Below are positions 42,387 through 51,190 of a stretch of DNA of 64,000 bases, piece by piece. Every line of letters starts with the position of its first letter. The first letter of the stretch is position 1. Made by a program: the position numbers and the translations under genes. The notes beneath the pieces were generated by a model. The model was given only the letters and a program-made list of their open reading frames with translations, made no database searches and was not told the origin of the DNA. The stretch is from Flavobacterium magnum. Lineage in GTDB: Bacteria; Bacteroidota; Bacteroidia; Flavobacteriales; Flavobacteriaceae. The DNA lies in assembly GCF_003055625.1 (NCBI RefSeq), contig NZ_CP028811.1, positions 1,674,001 through 1,738,000 on the forward strand, given 5' to 3'.

Positions 42387-43794
42387 ATGGTTACTGATGG
42401 TCTTACTGTTCGCACTTCCGAAGTTGTACGGGCAGGTCGTCGATTCGACATTAGTGGTCACTGACAGCATCGAAGCGGATACGATTCCGATCATCATTCC
42501 GGAAAACGGCATCCAGAACCCCATGGCCATCAGCGGTTTTCTGGAAAAACTCTACAAGCTGGAAAAAACGCATTCGGGCAAAATCAATATTGTACACATT
42601 GGCGATTCGCACATCCAGGCCGACCTGATGACGAACCGCGTGCGCAAGACATTACAGGCCGCATTCGGTAATGGTGGACGCGGCCTGGTTTTTCCGCACA
42701 GCCTGGCAAAGACGAACGGCTCGTGGGACATCCGGTTTTCCTCTAACGGAAGTTGGGAAAACCACCGTATCGTCTCGCCCGTTGACGGCAGTAAGGTAGG
42801 GCTGAGCGGCATCGCGCTGATGTCGCGCCGGGACGACTTCGTCATTGAACTCAACGCCAAAGAGCCCGATAATTTTTTCAATACGATAAAAATCATCACG
42901 CCGGGGAACGAGGATACGTTCAATATCGCCACCGCAAAACGGACGATCTCATTTGAGTCGAACGTGCCTAAGACCATCACGCACAAAATCAGGAATGGCG
43001 AAGCATTGTCAATCATCGCGGATAAATATAATGTATCGATTGCGCAGCTTAAAAAAGCGAACGGACTTAAAAATGATCGGATCAGGGCAGGGAAGACGTT
43101 AAAGATCCCCTCAAGTGAGATGCAGAAAAAGAAAATCGAGCGATCGGAATTCATCCCGCTGCCGCTGCTTTCCGACAATGACACACATTTCTATGTCACT
43201 GAAGACCGCCTGGAGAAAATCTACCTGTTGCCGAATAAGTCCGAAGACAATTGCACCCTGAACGGGATTGTACTGGAAAATGATGAACCCGGAATCGTAT
43301 ACCATAACATCGGCGTCAATGGCGCCAAGCTTTCGGATTACAACAAATATCCAATGTTTTTTGAACAGCTTAAAGCCTTGCAACCGGATCTGATCGTGGT
43401 GGCACTGGGGACCAACGAATCCTTTGACAAAATGCGATCCGAAGATTACATGGCGCAATTGGAGTTGTTTCTGGGAAACATACGAAAACAGGAAACCGGC
43501 ACTGAACTCCTTGTGGCCACGCCATCCCCTTCGATGTTTCGCAGAAAAATACCGAATATCTATGTCGCCGACTATGCGCAGAAAATACTTAACGTAGCCA
43601 CGGAAAACAATTACGCGGTATGGGATATGTATGCGCAATTGGGTGGTCTATACGGTGTTACACGGAATTACCGGCAAGGCCTGATGGCAGGGGACAGGGT
43701 GCATTATTCAAAAGCAGGCTACGAGCGGCAGGGCGATTTGCTCAGTGAGGCCATCCTGGCAACATTCCGGAATTATAAAAACACGAAACAATAA
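42376..43794 (+). CDS. periplasmic SGNH hydrolase-like protein with embedded LysM domain
   Basis: A 472-residue exported protein with a signal peptide (MKSKWLLMVLLFALPKLYG). SGNH motifs: HIGDSHIQAD (Ser78), VVALGTNES and DRVHYSKAGY (Asp440, His443). A LysM domain (HKIRNGEALSIIADKYNVS and IRAGKTLKIP, about residues 203-245) sits between the first and later SGNH blocks. LysM binds GlcNAc polymers, which points to peptidoglycan. An ATG at 42361 is also possible; 42376 is preferred for the signal peptide. It shares TAATG with the MBOAT start. Confidence 0.87.
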   Translation: MKSKWLLMVLLFALPKLYGQVVDSTLVVTDSIEADTIPIIIPENGIQNPMAISGFLEKLYKLEKTHSGKINIVHIGDSHIQADLMTNRVRKTLQAAFGNGGRGLVFPHSLAKTNGSWDIRFSSNGSWENHRIVSPVDGSKVGLSGIALMSRRDDFVIELNAKEPDNFFNTIKIITPGNEDTFNIATAKRTISFESNVPKTITHKIRNGEALSIIADKYNVSIAQLKKANGLKNDRIRAGKTLKIPSSEMQKKKIERSEFIPLPLLSDNDTHFYVTEDRLEKIYLLPNKSEDNCTLNGIVLENDEPGIVYHNIGVNGAKLSDYNKYPMFFEQLKALQPDLIVVALGTNESFDKMRSEDYMAQLELFLGNIRKQETGTELLVATPSPSMFRRKIPNIYVADYAQKILNVATENNYAVWDMYAQLGGLYGVTRNYRQGLMAGDRVHYSKAGYERQGDLLSEAILATFRNYKNTKQ

Positions 43795-45488
43795 TGGGCT
43801 TCGCAGACATACAGCATTGGTTTACGTTGGTTTTCGGGCAGGTCACAGCAGCCGACGTGCGCAGTTGGTTCACCTATGACCCAAAGCATCCGATTCTTTT
43901 TAATACCGCATTGTTCCTGGGGCTGTTCCTCGTTTTCTACCCCTTATACATCCTGACTACCAAGGCAAAGACCCATGCCATGCGCAACCTGTATGTGTTC
44001 GCATTTTCGTTGTTCTTTTATTATAAATCCAGCGGTGGGTATTTTGTGCTGCTTCTTTTTTCCGGCGTGGTCGATTACAACCTCGCCAGGCTGTTGTATC
44101 AGGAGGTAATTGAAGGATATAGGAAATTTTACCTTGTCCTGAGCGTCGTGCTGAACCTTTGCTTTCTCGGGTATTTTAAATACACAAACTTCCTGATTGA
44201 AAATTACAACGGACTTTTCGACGAGCACCTGCAGTTTCACGACATCATCCTTCCGGTCGGGATTTCGTTCTACACCTTCCAGTCGATGAGTTACATTATC
44301 GATATTTACAGGCGCGAGCTGCAGCCGACTAAAAACATCCTCGATTATATGTTTTTCGTGTCCTTTTTCCCGCAGTTGGTAGCCGGTCCGATTGTACGCG
44401 CGTCCGAATTCATTCCGCAAATCTATGCCAGGCTGAGATTGACACGTGAAGATGTAAACCATGCGCTCTTCCTGATTATCGGCGGTTTGATTAAGAAGAC
44501 CTTCATTTCAGATTATATTTCTCTGAATTTTGTCGACCGCGTTTTTGATTCGCCGAAAAGCTACACGGCATTCGAAAACCTGATGGCTTCTTACGGCTAC
44601 ACCATCCAGATTTATTGCGATTTTTCAGGGTATTCCGATATGGCTATCGGGATTGCGCTGCTGATGGGTTTCAGGCTTTCGGTCAATTTCCGCACGCCTT
44701 ACCAATCGGCGTCTATCACAGAATTCTGGAGAAGGTGGCACATTTCGCTGTCGACTTGGCTTCGGGACTACCTCTACATTTCTGTGGGCGGAAACCGTAA
44801 AGGATCATTCGGCGGTTTCCTGTTCCCCTGTTTATTTTTTGCCGGATTGATCGTTTTCGGGATAGTGTACTTTGATAGAAGCCCGGTCCCGTTAATCGTG
44901 TCGTTGGCGGCACTTGTCGTATTCATGCTGACGTTCCTGTTGTCCAGAAACAGGAAGCGCACCTTGTTTACCAATGTCAACCTGATGACCACCATGTTGC
45001 TCGGCGGATTGTGGCACGGACCCAGTTTCCGCTTTATCATATGGGGCGCCTTACACGGTATGGCCTTAGCGGTGAACAAGATATTTTCAGAATATTTCCC
45101 GGAAAAAAATCCAAAGAAAAAGACATTCGGGGGCAGTCTTGTCCGATTGTTTTCCATCATTCTCACCTTCCATTTTGTCGCTTTCTGTTGGATATTTTTC
45201 CGCGCGCGGGATTTCGCCACTGCTTTCGATGTCATCGGGATGATAGGCAAACTGAACTTCCATTTCAACGAATGGGCGATTATCATCATGGGTTACAAAA
45301 ATGTCTTCCTGGTCATGCTGATTGGGTATTTGTGGCATTTCCTCCCCAATTCGGTGACCACGCTGATGAAAACCGGTTTTGACAGGCTGCCGGTAATAGG
45401 TAAGGCGCTGGTACTGTCGCTCGCTTTCTGGGTGGTGTATGCCACCTCGACATCGGGTACGCAGCCGTTTATTTACTTCCAGTTTTAA
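43794..45488 (+). CDS. MBOAT-family O-acyltransferase (AlgI-like)
   Basis: A 564-residue inner-membrane protein with ten or more helices. The MBOAT core is shown by the AlgI-style segments AGPIVRASEFIPQ, GYSDMAIGIALLMG, FRTPYQSASITEFWRRWH, and the histidines of GGLWHG (His408) and GALHG (His421). It passes acyl groups, usually acetyl, across the membrane to a periplasmic partner. The two SGNH proteins immediately upstream are the likely partners that load a glycan. Translationally coupled to the LysM-SGNH gene by a 1-nt overlap. Confidence 0.93.
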   Translation: MGFADIQHWFTLVFGQVTAADVRSWFTYDPKHPILFNTALFLGLFLVFYPLYILTTKAKTHAMRNLYVFAFSLFFYYKSSGGYFVLLLFSGVVDYNLARLLYQEVIEGYRKFYLVLSVVLNLCFLGYFKYTNFLIENYNGLFDEHLQFHDIILPVGISFYTFQSMSYIIDIYRRELQPTKNILDYMFFVSFFPQLVAGPIVRASEFIPQIYARLRLTREDVNHALFLIIGGLIKKTFISDYISLNFVDRVFDSPKSYTAFENLMASYGYTIQIYCDFSGYSDMAIGIALLMGFRLSVNFRTPYQSASITEFWRRWHISLSTWLRDYLYISVGGNRKGSFGGFLFPCLFFAGLIVFGIVYFDRSPVPLIVSLAALVVFMLTFLLSRNRKRTLFTNVNLMTTMLLGGLWHGPSFRFIIWGALHGMALAVNKIFSEYFPEKNPKKKTFGGSLVRLFSIILTFHFVAFCWIFFRARDFATAFDVIGMIGKLNFHFNEWAIIIMGYKNVFLVMLIGYLWHFLPNSVTTLMKTGFDRLPVIGKALVLSLAFWVVYATSTSGTQPFIYFQF

Positions 45489-45593
45489 CCAGGCTCGGGA
45501 CGACACCCCCATGCACAATAAAGTGAGCATCTTCTTTAGCGACGCAGGTCAACTGGAAACGTCAAAAACGACAGCCATAAGAATTGCTGGACA

Positions 45594-45745
45594 TGTGGAT
45601 TTTCCGTAACGAGGTGTTATGGAATATTTGTATTTTACCTTCAGGGAAGGGGCGGCTGTAGTCCCGTAATAAAACCTCAGATAACATGGCTGTGGAATAC
45701 GCACACCAATTGTTAAAATTTAATCAGTTGTTGCAACGCGGTAAT
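45594..45745 (+). repeat. dispersed intergenic element B, copy 2
   Basis: Second copy of the element at 26699-26849, with the same conserved blocks and orientation, between the MBOAT gene and the convergent TonB receptor gene. The spacing from the short ATG to ACCAA-TGTTAAA is 86 nt in both copies. Confidence 0.75.
45619..45717 (+). pseudogene. stopped copy of the element B small reading frame
   Basis: The frame begins MEYLYFTFREGAAVVP and meets TAA TAA at codon 17. In the same frame further on it reads CGIRTPIVKI, matching CVKRPPNVKV of the open copy. It could be a decayed gene, or the frame may be incidental to a conserved non-coding element. Confidence 0.35.
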
Positions 45746-45765
45746 TTGTAATGGCATCCCGAAGT

Positions 45766-48039
45766 TTAAAACTGCATTTTTAAACTAAGGTTGGGAGTGC
45801 GCTCCAGAGCGTACGTGTTGACGCTTTCCGCACTGTTGGTAGCAGTATTGACGCGGTAATACCGATTGATGGTGTTCCGTTTATTGAGAAGGTTCAGTAG
45901 CGAAAAACTGGCTTCAAAAAGGTTCTTTTTGCTTACTTTCCACGAATACGACACCGAAAAATTCATCTGGAAAAAATCAGCCAGGCGGTCGTTGTTCGGG
46001 TTATTATAGATAATCCCGGGCTGGTTTGGTGTTAGGATTGTACTGATCGGCGTGGTTTCGGCGCGGCCGGAATACCATTTCGCACCGAGTGCCGTCTTGA
46101 GTTTTTTCCAGTCATAAATCAGCGCCCCTGACACCATATGCGAGATCTCGTAATTATTAGCGAATTTAGGCGGAATGTAATCCGGGAAATTGTATTTGTT
46201 GTTGTTGTAGGCGTAACTGAGCCAGGCGTAAAAACGTCCGAGATTGCGCTGCACCAGCAATTCAGAGCCATAATTGAGGTAGCTGCCGTTTAGTTTGACA
46301 AATTCAAGCTGGTTTTGGAATGATTGCCCGCTGGTTGAAATGCCCTGCACCTTTTTCAGGTAATTGTCAAATGTTACCAGCCATTTCTTGTCTTTGTAGG
46401 CCAATCCGATTTCAATCTGCCTGCTTCGGCGAACCGGGATCAGCGCGTTATCGGCAATCACCCAGCGTCTTTTCTCCACCCCAAGAAAATCCTGTTGCAG
46501 GTCCACTACCTGCGAAGTGCTCTGGCTTTTTTGTTCTGCCGAGACGGTAGCGCGGAATTTGCCATTAAAGGCATGCGAAACCTGCATCCGCGGTTCAAAC
46601 AGGAATTTTCCGAATTCTTTGATGTAATTGGTGCGCAAGCCAAGCCGGAATGTGGTTTGCCTGTTGGGCGCTTTCCAGTCGGTCTCCGCGATGCCAACAT
46701 GCGTACGCAGTACTTTTTTGCTGAGTTTCAGGAACGCAGGATTGTTGACTTCCTCATCATTGCGGACACCTGTTTCAATATATTGGTATCCGCCGCTGAG
46801 CGTCCACAGGTCGGTCAACATATAGTGGTGTGCCAGCCTCAGGCCGGAATCGGTGATACTGTTTTTCTGTTTCTGGATCTGGTTGTTGCTGATGTTTTCA
46901 TACCGGGAATCGAGATTGTAGTTGGAACTGTACACGGACATTTCCGAAGTATTTTTCATATTCCAGTTTGTTTTCCACGAGATAATGGCACCGAAATTCT
47001 GCTGGCCCAGCGTACTGTTTTTGGAAATCGAGGTACTGCCGTTCAGCGTGCTTTCATACAGGTCCAGTGAGTTTTTTATGGCAATCGCTGAAAACGTAAG
47101 CGTGTGCCTGTCTTCGATATTTTGCTGGTATTGCACTGTGGTGTCATAAAAATAAAAATACTCATCGCTCTGGAAATTTACCGCCTGATTGTCATTCAAA
47201 TCGGTGACGATGGTGTTTTGGAAAATCCGGTTGTAGTATTTTTTATAAGCAGGAGAACTGAAGAAATCCGTCATCGATCGCCTGGCCGAAAGTGTCAGTA
47301 CGGCTTTCTCGGACGTACGGATTTTCATATTGAAGCCCGCCCAGATCATGTTTGCACTGATGCAGGCCGTGCTGTCGGTTTCGGCAAGTCCCGAAGAGAT
47401 GGCGACGACACCGGAAACACTCTCGCCGTAAAACGCCGAAGTGCCGTTCTTGTAAATTTCAATCTTGTCGTTCAGGTATGGGTTAAAAGCAGAAATCAGA
47501 CCGAAAAAATGTCCGGTCTGAAACATGCGCAACCCATTCCACAAAAAAAGTGTCTCGTCATGGGTGCCGCCGCGGATGTTGATGTTTGAAACCGTTTCAT
47601 CAGCACTGTAAATCCCAGGAATCTGCTGCATGGTCTGTAATACATCGGGATCGGTGAGTCCGGGCAGGATCCCGAGTTTCTTTGGCTTGATCTGGTAAAC
47701 CCCATCTGACTTTTTCGAAATCCCCGTCGTCAGGTATTTGTCTACGGCGACTTCTTCAAGGGAAACCTTCATCTCGCTTTCGGGGGGGGCGTCGTTATTT
47801 TTTTTAAGGGAAACCGAAATATACGTCCCACCGATGACATCGAAATGCAATGGCGTATGGTTTTCGAGGTAAAATATTTTTTTGGCCAGCGACAACGAAG
47901 ACTCCGGCGGGTCGATATCAATATTACCGATTTGTTCGTCGATAAAATTGAAGTGCACCGAATGCTCTCGTTCAATGTCGCGGATGATATTCTTCAAAGG
48001 CTGTCGCTGCTGGGAAAAAACGGATATCCAGCAAATCAT
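45766..48039 (-). CDS. FecA-type TonB-dependent receptor with STN domain (start frame-shifted)
   Basis: A 757-residue outer-membrane receptor from the first in-frame ATG. STN signalling domain about 15-80 (LKNIIRDIEREHSVHFNFI, HTPLHFDVIGGTYISV), plug with QIPGIYSADETVSNINIRGG and ETLFLWNGLRMFQTGHFFG, and a barrel ending LSLKMQF. It is the signalling receptor for the FecR/sigma pair upstream. Codons before 48039 read KKRLLSIVVF, which would complete a signal peptide, but the only ATG for it (48077) is one base out of frame across nine A. The 48039 start leaves a truncated signal (MICWISVFSQ). Either frameshifting or a sequence error. Confidence 0.88.
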   Translation of the reverse strand: MICWISVFSQQRQPLKNIIRDIEREHSVHFNFIDEQIGNIDIDPPESSLSLAKKIFYLENHTPLHFDVIGGTYISVSLKKNNDAPPESEMKVSLEEVAVDKYLTTGISKKSDGVYQIKPKKLGILPGLTDPDVLQTMQQIPGIYSADETVSNINIRGGTHDETLFLWNGLRMFQTGHFFGLISAFNPYLNDKIEIYKNGTSAFYGESVSGVVAISSGLAETDSTACISANMIWAGFNMKIRTSEKAVLTLSARRSMTDFFSSPAYKKYYNRIFQNTIVTDLNDNQAVNFQSDEYFYFYDTTVQYQQNIEDRHTLTFSAIAIKNSLDLYESTLNGSTSISKNSTLGQQNFGAIISWKTNWNMKNTSEMSVYSSNYNLDSRYENISNNQIQKQKNSITDSGLRLAHHYMLTDLWTLSGGYQYIETGVRNDEEVNNPAFLKLSKKVLRTHVGIAETDWKAPNRQTTFRLGLRTNYIKEFGKFLFEPRMQVSHAFNGKFRATVSAEQKSQSTSQVVDLQQDFLGVEKRRWVIADNALIPVRRSRQIEIGLAYKDKKWLVTFDNYLKKVQGISTSGQSFQNQLEFVKLNGSYLNYGSELLVQRNLGRFYAWLSYAYNNNKYNFPDYIPPKFANNYEISHMVSGALIYDWKKLKTALGAKWYSGRAETTPISTILTPNQPGIIYNNPNNDRLADFFQMNFSVSYSWKVSKKNLFEASFSLLNLLNKRNTINRYYRVNTATNSAESVNTYALERTPNLSLKMQF

Positions 48040-48062
48040 GAAAACTACGATTGACAGCAGCC

Positions 48063-48071
48063 TTTTTTTTT
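48063..48071 (-). repeat. run of nine A at the start of the TonB receptor gene
   Basis: On the minus strand ATG AGT at 48077-48072 is followed by A9 and then GGCTGCTG. With ten A the frame runs MSKKKRLLSIVVFMICW into the receptor; with nine it stops after ten codons at TAG. The ATG overlaps the fecR stop codon (ATGAGTAA). Confidence 0.8.
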
Positions 48072-48987
48072 ACTCATTCCCAGACAGGATTATTCCGGAT
48101 TCGGTTTTTTTGACATGGATGCCAAAAGTCCTGCTGACGATTTCAAGGGCCACTTCAAGTTTGTCTGCGGGCATGACACCGGTGAAGGCCAGGTTTTTGG
48201 TTTTATCCGCGCCTGTCACCTCAATTTCCACATTATACTGCCGCTTCATTTCGGCCACAACGCCCTGAAGGTTTTCAGAAGTGAATTCCATCTGCCTGTC
48301 CATCCATGACGGCCTGTCGCTTGCCATAAACTGACTTGGGATTGGCTGTCCGTTTTCAAACGCTACTTTCTGGCCTTTCGTGATAAAGGTAGTATTCTTG
48401 CCGCACTGCACCCTGACTTTTCCTTCGAAACAGGTGACTTCAAACCGTTGGCCTCGGGATTTAACGTTGAACTGCGTGCCGACCACAGTGACTTTTCCAC
48501 AGTCTGTAAGCACATCGAATGTTTTTCCTTTAGCCACTTTAAAGAAAGCTTCCCCGCGCAGGTTAATTTTCCTGTTGTCATCCCAATCGTTGCTGCTGTA
48601 ATCTGCTTCCGAGTCCGCATTCAGCGTTACTTCAGAATGGTCCGGAAGGCTGAAAACCGAGGTCTTTCCCGCAGCAGCCAATTCCTGATGGCGTGGCTGG
48701 TCAGTTTGGGGCAGTGAAAACCAGATACCCAGCCCGATGACCAATACCGCTGCAATTTTAAGCAAGAGGTTTTTCCGGTAAAGCGGAATCACCCTGGGCT
48801 GTATTTTCTCACGCGATATGATGCCTTGATACATCTTATCCGCGTCGAAGCCGGGTGCTTCAAGGAATTGCGATGCACGCGCAATTTTATCATATGAGCT
48901 GAATTCAGGTGATTTTTCGAAATCTACCCGCTCCTCTGCCGTCATGTCACCTGCAAGCCATTTGGCTAAATCATGTTCCTTCTTCAT
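48070..48987 (-). CDS. FecR-family anti-sigma / transmembrane sensor
   Basis: A 305-residue inner-membrane protein that holds the ECF sigma factor inactive and passes the receptor signal. N-terminal cytoplasmic domain with DLAKWLAGDMTAEE, a membrane helix about 80-97 (IAAVLVIGLGIWFSL), the periplasmic FecR domain (TSVFSLPDHSEVTLNADS, RGEAFFKVAKG, GTQFNVKS) and a C-terminal DUF4974-like domain (LQGVVAEMKRQYNVEIEV). The ATG at 48987 is 7 nt past the sigma stop. Its stop overlaps the probable receptor start. Confidence 0.92.
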   Translation of the reverse strand: MKKEHDLAKWLAGDMTAEERVDFEKSPEFSSYDKIARASQFLEAPGFDADKMYQGIISREKIQPRVIPLYRKNLLLKIAAVLVIGLGIWFSLPQTDQPRHQELAAAGKTSVFSLPDHSEVTLNADSEADYSSNDWDDNRKINLRGEAFFKVAKGKTFDVLTDCGKVTVVGTQFNVKSRGQRFEVTCFEGKVRVQCGKNTTFITKGQKVAFENGQPIPSQFMASDRPSWMDRQMEFTSENLQGVVAEMKRQYNVEIEVTGADKTKNLAFTGVMPADKLEVALEIVSRTFGIHVKKTESGIILSGNE

Positions 48988-48994
48988 AATCTTA

Positions 48995-49513
48995 CTAAAT
49001 ATTGTCAATTTCTTTTCTTAGCGAAACCAGCGCGCCACTGATTCTTTTCTCTACGGCTTTGACCGTTATGCCTAACATTTCAGCGATTTCGCTATACTTT
49101 TTTCCGTCAATCCTGTTCATCAGGAAGGCGGTGCGTTGGGAATCAGTGAGATTGGCAATCGCCTTTTTCAATTTTTCTCCAAATTCATCGTGTTCGAGTA
49201 TAAACTCCGGACTTTCCGAAGTGACCCCGCTTTTGCCCGCATTTTTTGAATAGTTCAGCACGACCTTATGGTGTGCGACCAGATTCAGTGAGGCGTTATT
49301 GGCGATCGTATACACGTAAGCCTTCGCTTTGTCGAAGGGAACCGAGGCACAATTTTCCCAAAGTTTTATGAACGCATCCTGCGCAATGTCATTGGCATGC
49401 TCCTCATTTCCGTACTTATAAAACAGATAATTCCGCACTGCTTTGATATTTGACCGGAAGAAAGAAGCAAAAATTCGTTCCTCACAAACGCCGGCAGGTT
49501 TTATTTCATCCAT
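48995..49513 (-). CDS. ECF sigma factor (FecI-like)
   Basis: A 172-residue sigma-70 family factor. Region 2 (VRNYLFYKYGNEEHANDIAQ, AFIKLWEN) and region 4 (LTDSQRTAFLMNRIDGKKYS and GITVKAVEKRISGAL) are joined by a short linker. First gene of the sigma-FecR-TonB triad; it should direct transcription of genes linked to the receptor, possibly including the divergent LamG lipoprotein 145 bp away. Preceded by a -7 box. Confidence 0.93.
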   Translation of the reverse strand: MDEIKPAGVCEERIFASFFRSNIKAVRNYLFYKYGNEEHANDIAQDAFIKLWENCASVPFDKAKAYVYTIANNASLNLVAHHKVVLNYSKNAGKSGVTSESPEFILEHDEFGEKLKKAIANLTDSQRTAFLMNRIDGKKYSEIAEMLGITVKAVEKRISGALVSLRKEIDNI

Positions 49514-49533
49514 TTTATATTTACTTTTAGAAG

Positions 49534-49541
49534 CAAAAATA
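49534..49541 (-). promoter_or_regulatory. -7 promoter box of the sigma-fecR-TonB operon
   Basis: The minus strand reads TATTTTTG, an exact TAnnTTTG match, 20 nt before the ATG at 49513. Confidence 0.5.
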
Positions 49542-49658
49542 TACCATATAACAATCCAATTTTAAATTACCCTAACTTTTGGAAACAATTTTTTGCGGGT
49601 GTTAAATAAGTAGGGTATTTTGCCTGTTAACTGTTCTACTGTAAATTAGTCCATAATT

Positions 49659-51059
49659 ATGAAAAAAACGTTATTGCTGTTGGCGTTCATTGCGGTGCTG
49701 AGCCTTTTGCCGGCGGCCTGCCAGCAGGATCAGGATTCGGTAACGCCAAATCCGCAGCGTCTCGACCGTCAATCTGAGTTGACGACGCTGTTACGTCGTG
49801 TTTCCGCTTCCGACGACGGTGACAATACCCTGGACAGTACTGCGTGCTTCTCCATCAGGATGCCCTACACGGTCTGGATTTATGACACTGACGGGAATAA
49901 TACCACATCTTATGGCGCCCAGGTCACTGACGCCGGGTCATTGGAAGCGGTGAAGAATACGATTCACGAATTTGACGGCAATGATCATTTCAATATGGAA
50001 TTTCCGGTGACTATCGTATACGCCGATGGAAGCGAGGCAGTCATACACAATCAGCAGGAAATGCATATGCACAAAGTGTCCTGTGAGTCCGGAAATCCTG
50101 TAAGTGCCGTGATTCCGTGCCTTTCAATTGTATATCCGGTGACAGTTTTCGGCTATAACAGCGATTTTCAGGTGGCCGATACCTATACGTTCCAGAACGA
50201 TGCACAGCTTTTGGGATTCCTGTCAAATCTCGGCGCTAACGAATTTTACGCAATCGCTTACCCGATGAGCGTCACCATCGATGGTGAAATAGTGGTGATC
50301 CATAGCAACGCGGAACTGCTCGCCGCAATCCAGTCTGCGATGAACAATTGTTTTCCTGTGGAGACGCCATGCAACAATCCGCGCATCCTGATGGACAGTC
50401 TGGTGATTTACATGCCTTTCGCGAATGAGGCACGCGACCTTATGTCGGGCGCGGACGCGATATACAATGACAATTATCCGCCGGTATTCGTTACTGACAG
50501 GAATGGCAATGCCAATAGCGCGGTCACGTTCAGCGGAAGCGATCTGGATTATCTTAAATTAATGGCTACACCGGGCAACAATATCGAGGGTGGCGCGGTA
50601 TCTGTAAGTCTTTGGTTTAAGGCGAACAACACCAACGAAACCGACCTTGAATTCCTTTTTGAAAAATCAGAGGCAAGCCAGGGCAACCCGCTGAGTTTCG
50701 GATTGGCATTGTATGACCTGAACAGGCCGTTGTTTTATGCCAACCAGGATCCGATTTTTAACCTCTGGGACGGGTCGTGGAATATGCAGACTGACAATCC
50801 CGCGTGGCACCATCTCGTCGTAACGGTTGAGGACGGCGCGCCCTCGGCCCATGTAAACCTGTATCGCGACGGTGTTTTTATCGGCGCGGCGGAATCTCCT
50901 GACCCGATTTTCATCAATACCCAACTTTTCGATTATTATTTCGGACGGAAGTTTAAGGGAAGCCTCGACGACATCAGGGTGTACAGGAGGAAGCTTAACC
51001 AAAGCGAAATCAGCACGCTCTTCAAACTCGAGGGCGACAATAACACGTGTGTTAATTAA
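49659..51059 (+). CDS. LamG-domain lipoprotein with duplicated N-terminal domain
   Basis: A 466-residue lipoprotein, lipobox LLPAAC (Cys21). Residues 63-142 and 154-231 are two diverged copies of one domain: each opens C-[FL]-S-I-x-x-P-x-T-V, has a middle (E)FP/AYP turn, then DG-E-x-VIH, and closes with Cys. Residues about 245-455 form a LamG/concanavalin-like beta-sandwich (VIYMPFANEARDL, AVSVSLWFKAN, SLDDIRVYRRKL). Likely a surface glycan-binding or adhesion lipoprotein. Divergent from the ECF sigma operon, so possibly part of its regulon. A strong terminator follows. Confidence 0.85.
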   Translation: MKKTLLLLAFIAVLSLLPAACQQDQDSVTPNPQRLDRQSELTTLLRRVSASDDGDNTLDSTACFSIRMPYTVWIYDTDGNNTTSYGAQVTDAGSLEAVKNTIHEFDGNDHFNMEFPVTIVYADGSEAVIHNQQEMHMHKVSCESGNPVSAVIPCLSIVYPVTVFGYNSDFQVADTYTFQNDAQLLGFLSNLGANEFYAIAYPMSVTIDGEIVVIHSNAELLAAIQSAMNNCFPVETPCNNPRILMDSLVIYMPFANEARDLMSGADAIYNDNYPPVFVTDRNGNANSAVTFSGSDLDYLKLMATPGNNIEGGAVSVSLWFKANNTNETDLEFLFEKSEASQGNPLSFGLALYDLNRPLFYANQDPIFNLWDGSWNMQTDNPAWHHLVVTVEDGAPSAHVNLYRDGVFIGAAESPDPIFINTQLFDYYFGRKFKGSLDDIRVYRRKLNQSEISTLFKLEGDNNTCVN

Positions 51060-51085
51060 TAGTTTATATTTTTTGGTTTGTTTTT

Positions 51086-51118
51086 AAAACCAGCCCGCTT
51101 TCAGGGCTGGTTTTTTGT
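51086..51118 (+). terminator. terminator of the LamG lipoprotein gene
   Basis: The perfect stem AAACCAGCCC/GGGCTGGTTT with a 7-nt loop is followed by a T-run, 27 nt after the stop. Confidence 0.9.
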
Positions 51119-51139
51119 TTTTTTTGTAGTCGGCGGCGC

Positions 51140-51170
51140 TTTGCCGCTTCACAGGATTACGTTATCTTTG
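51140..51170 (+). promoter_or_regulatory. promoter of ffh
   Basis: TTTG at 51140-51143 and TATCTTTG at 51163-51170 are spaced by 19 nt, a full consensus Bacteroidota promoter. The ATG at 51191 is 20 nt further on. Confidence 0.75.
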
Positions 51171-51190
51171 CGCCTTTAAAAGACAGCATT

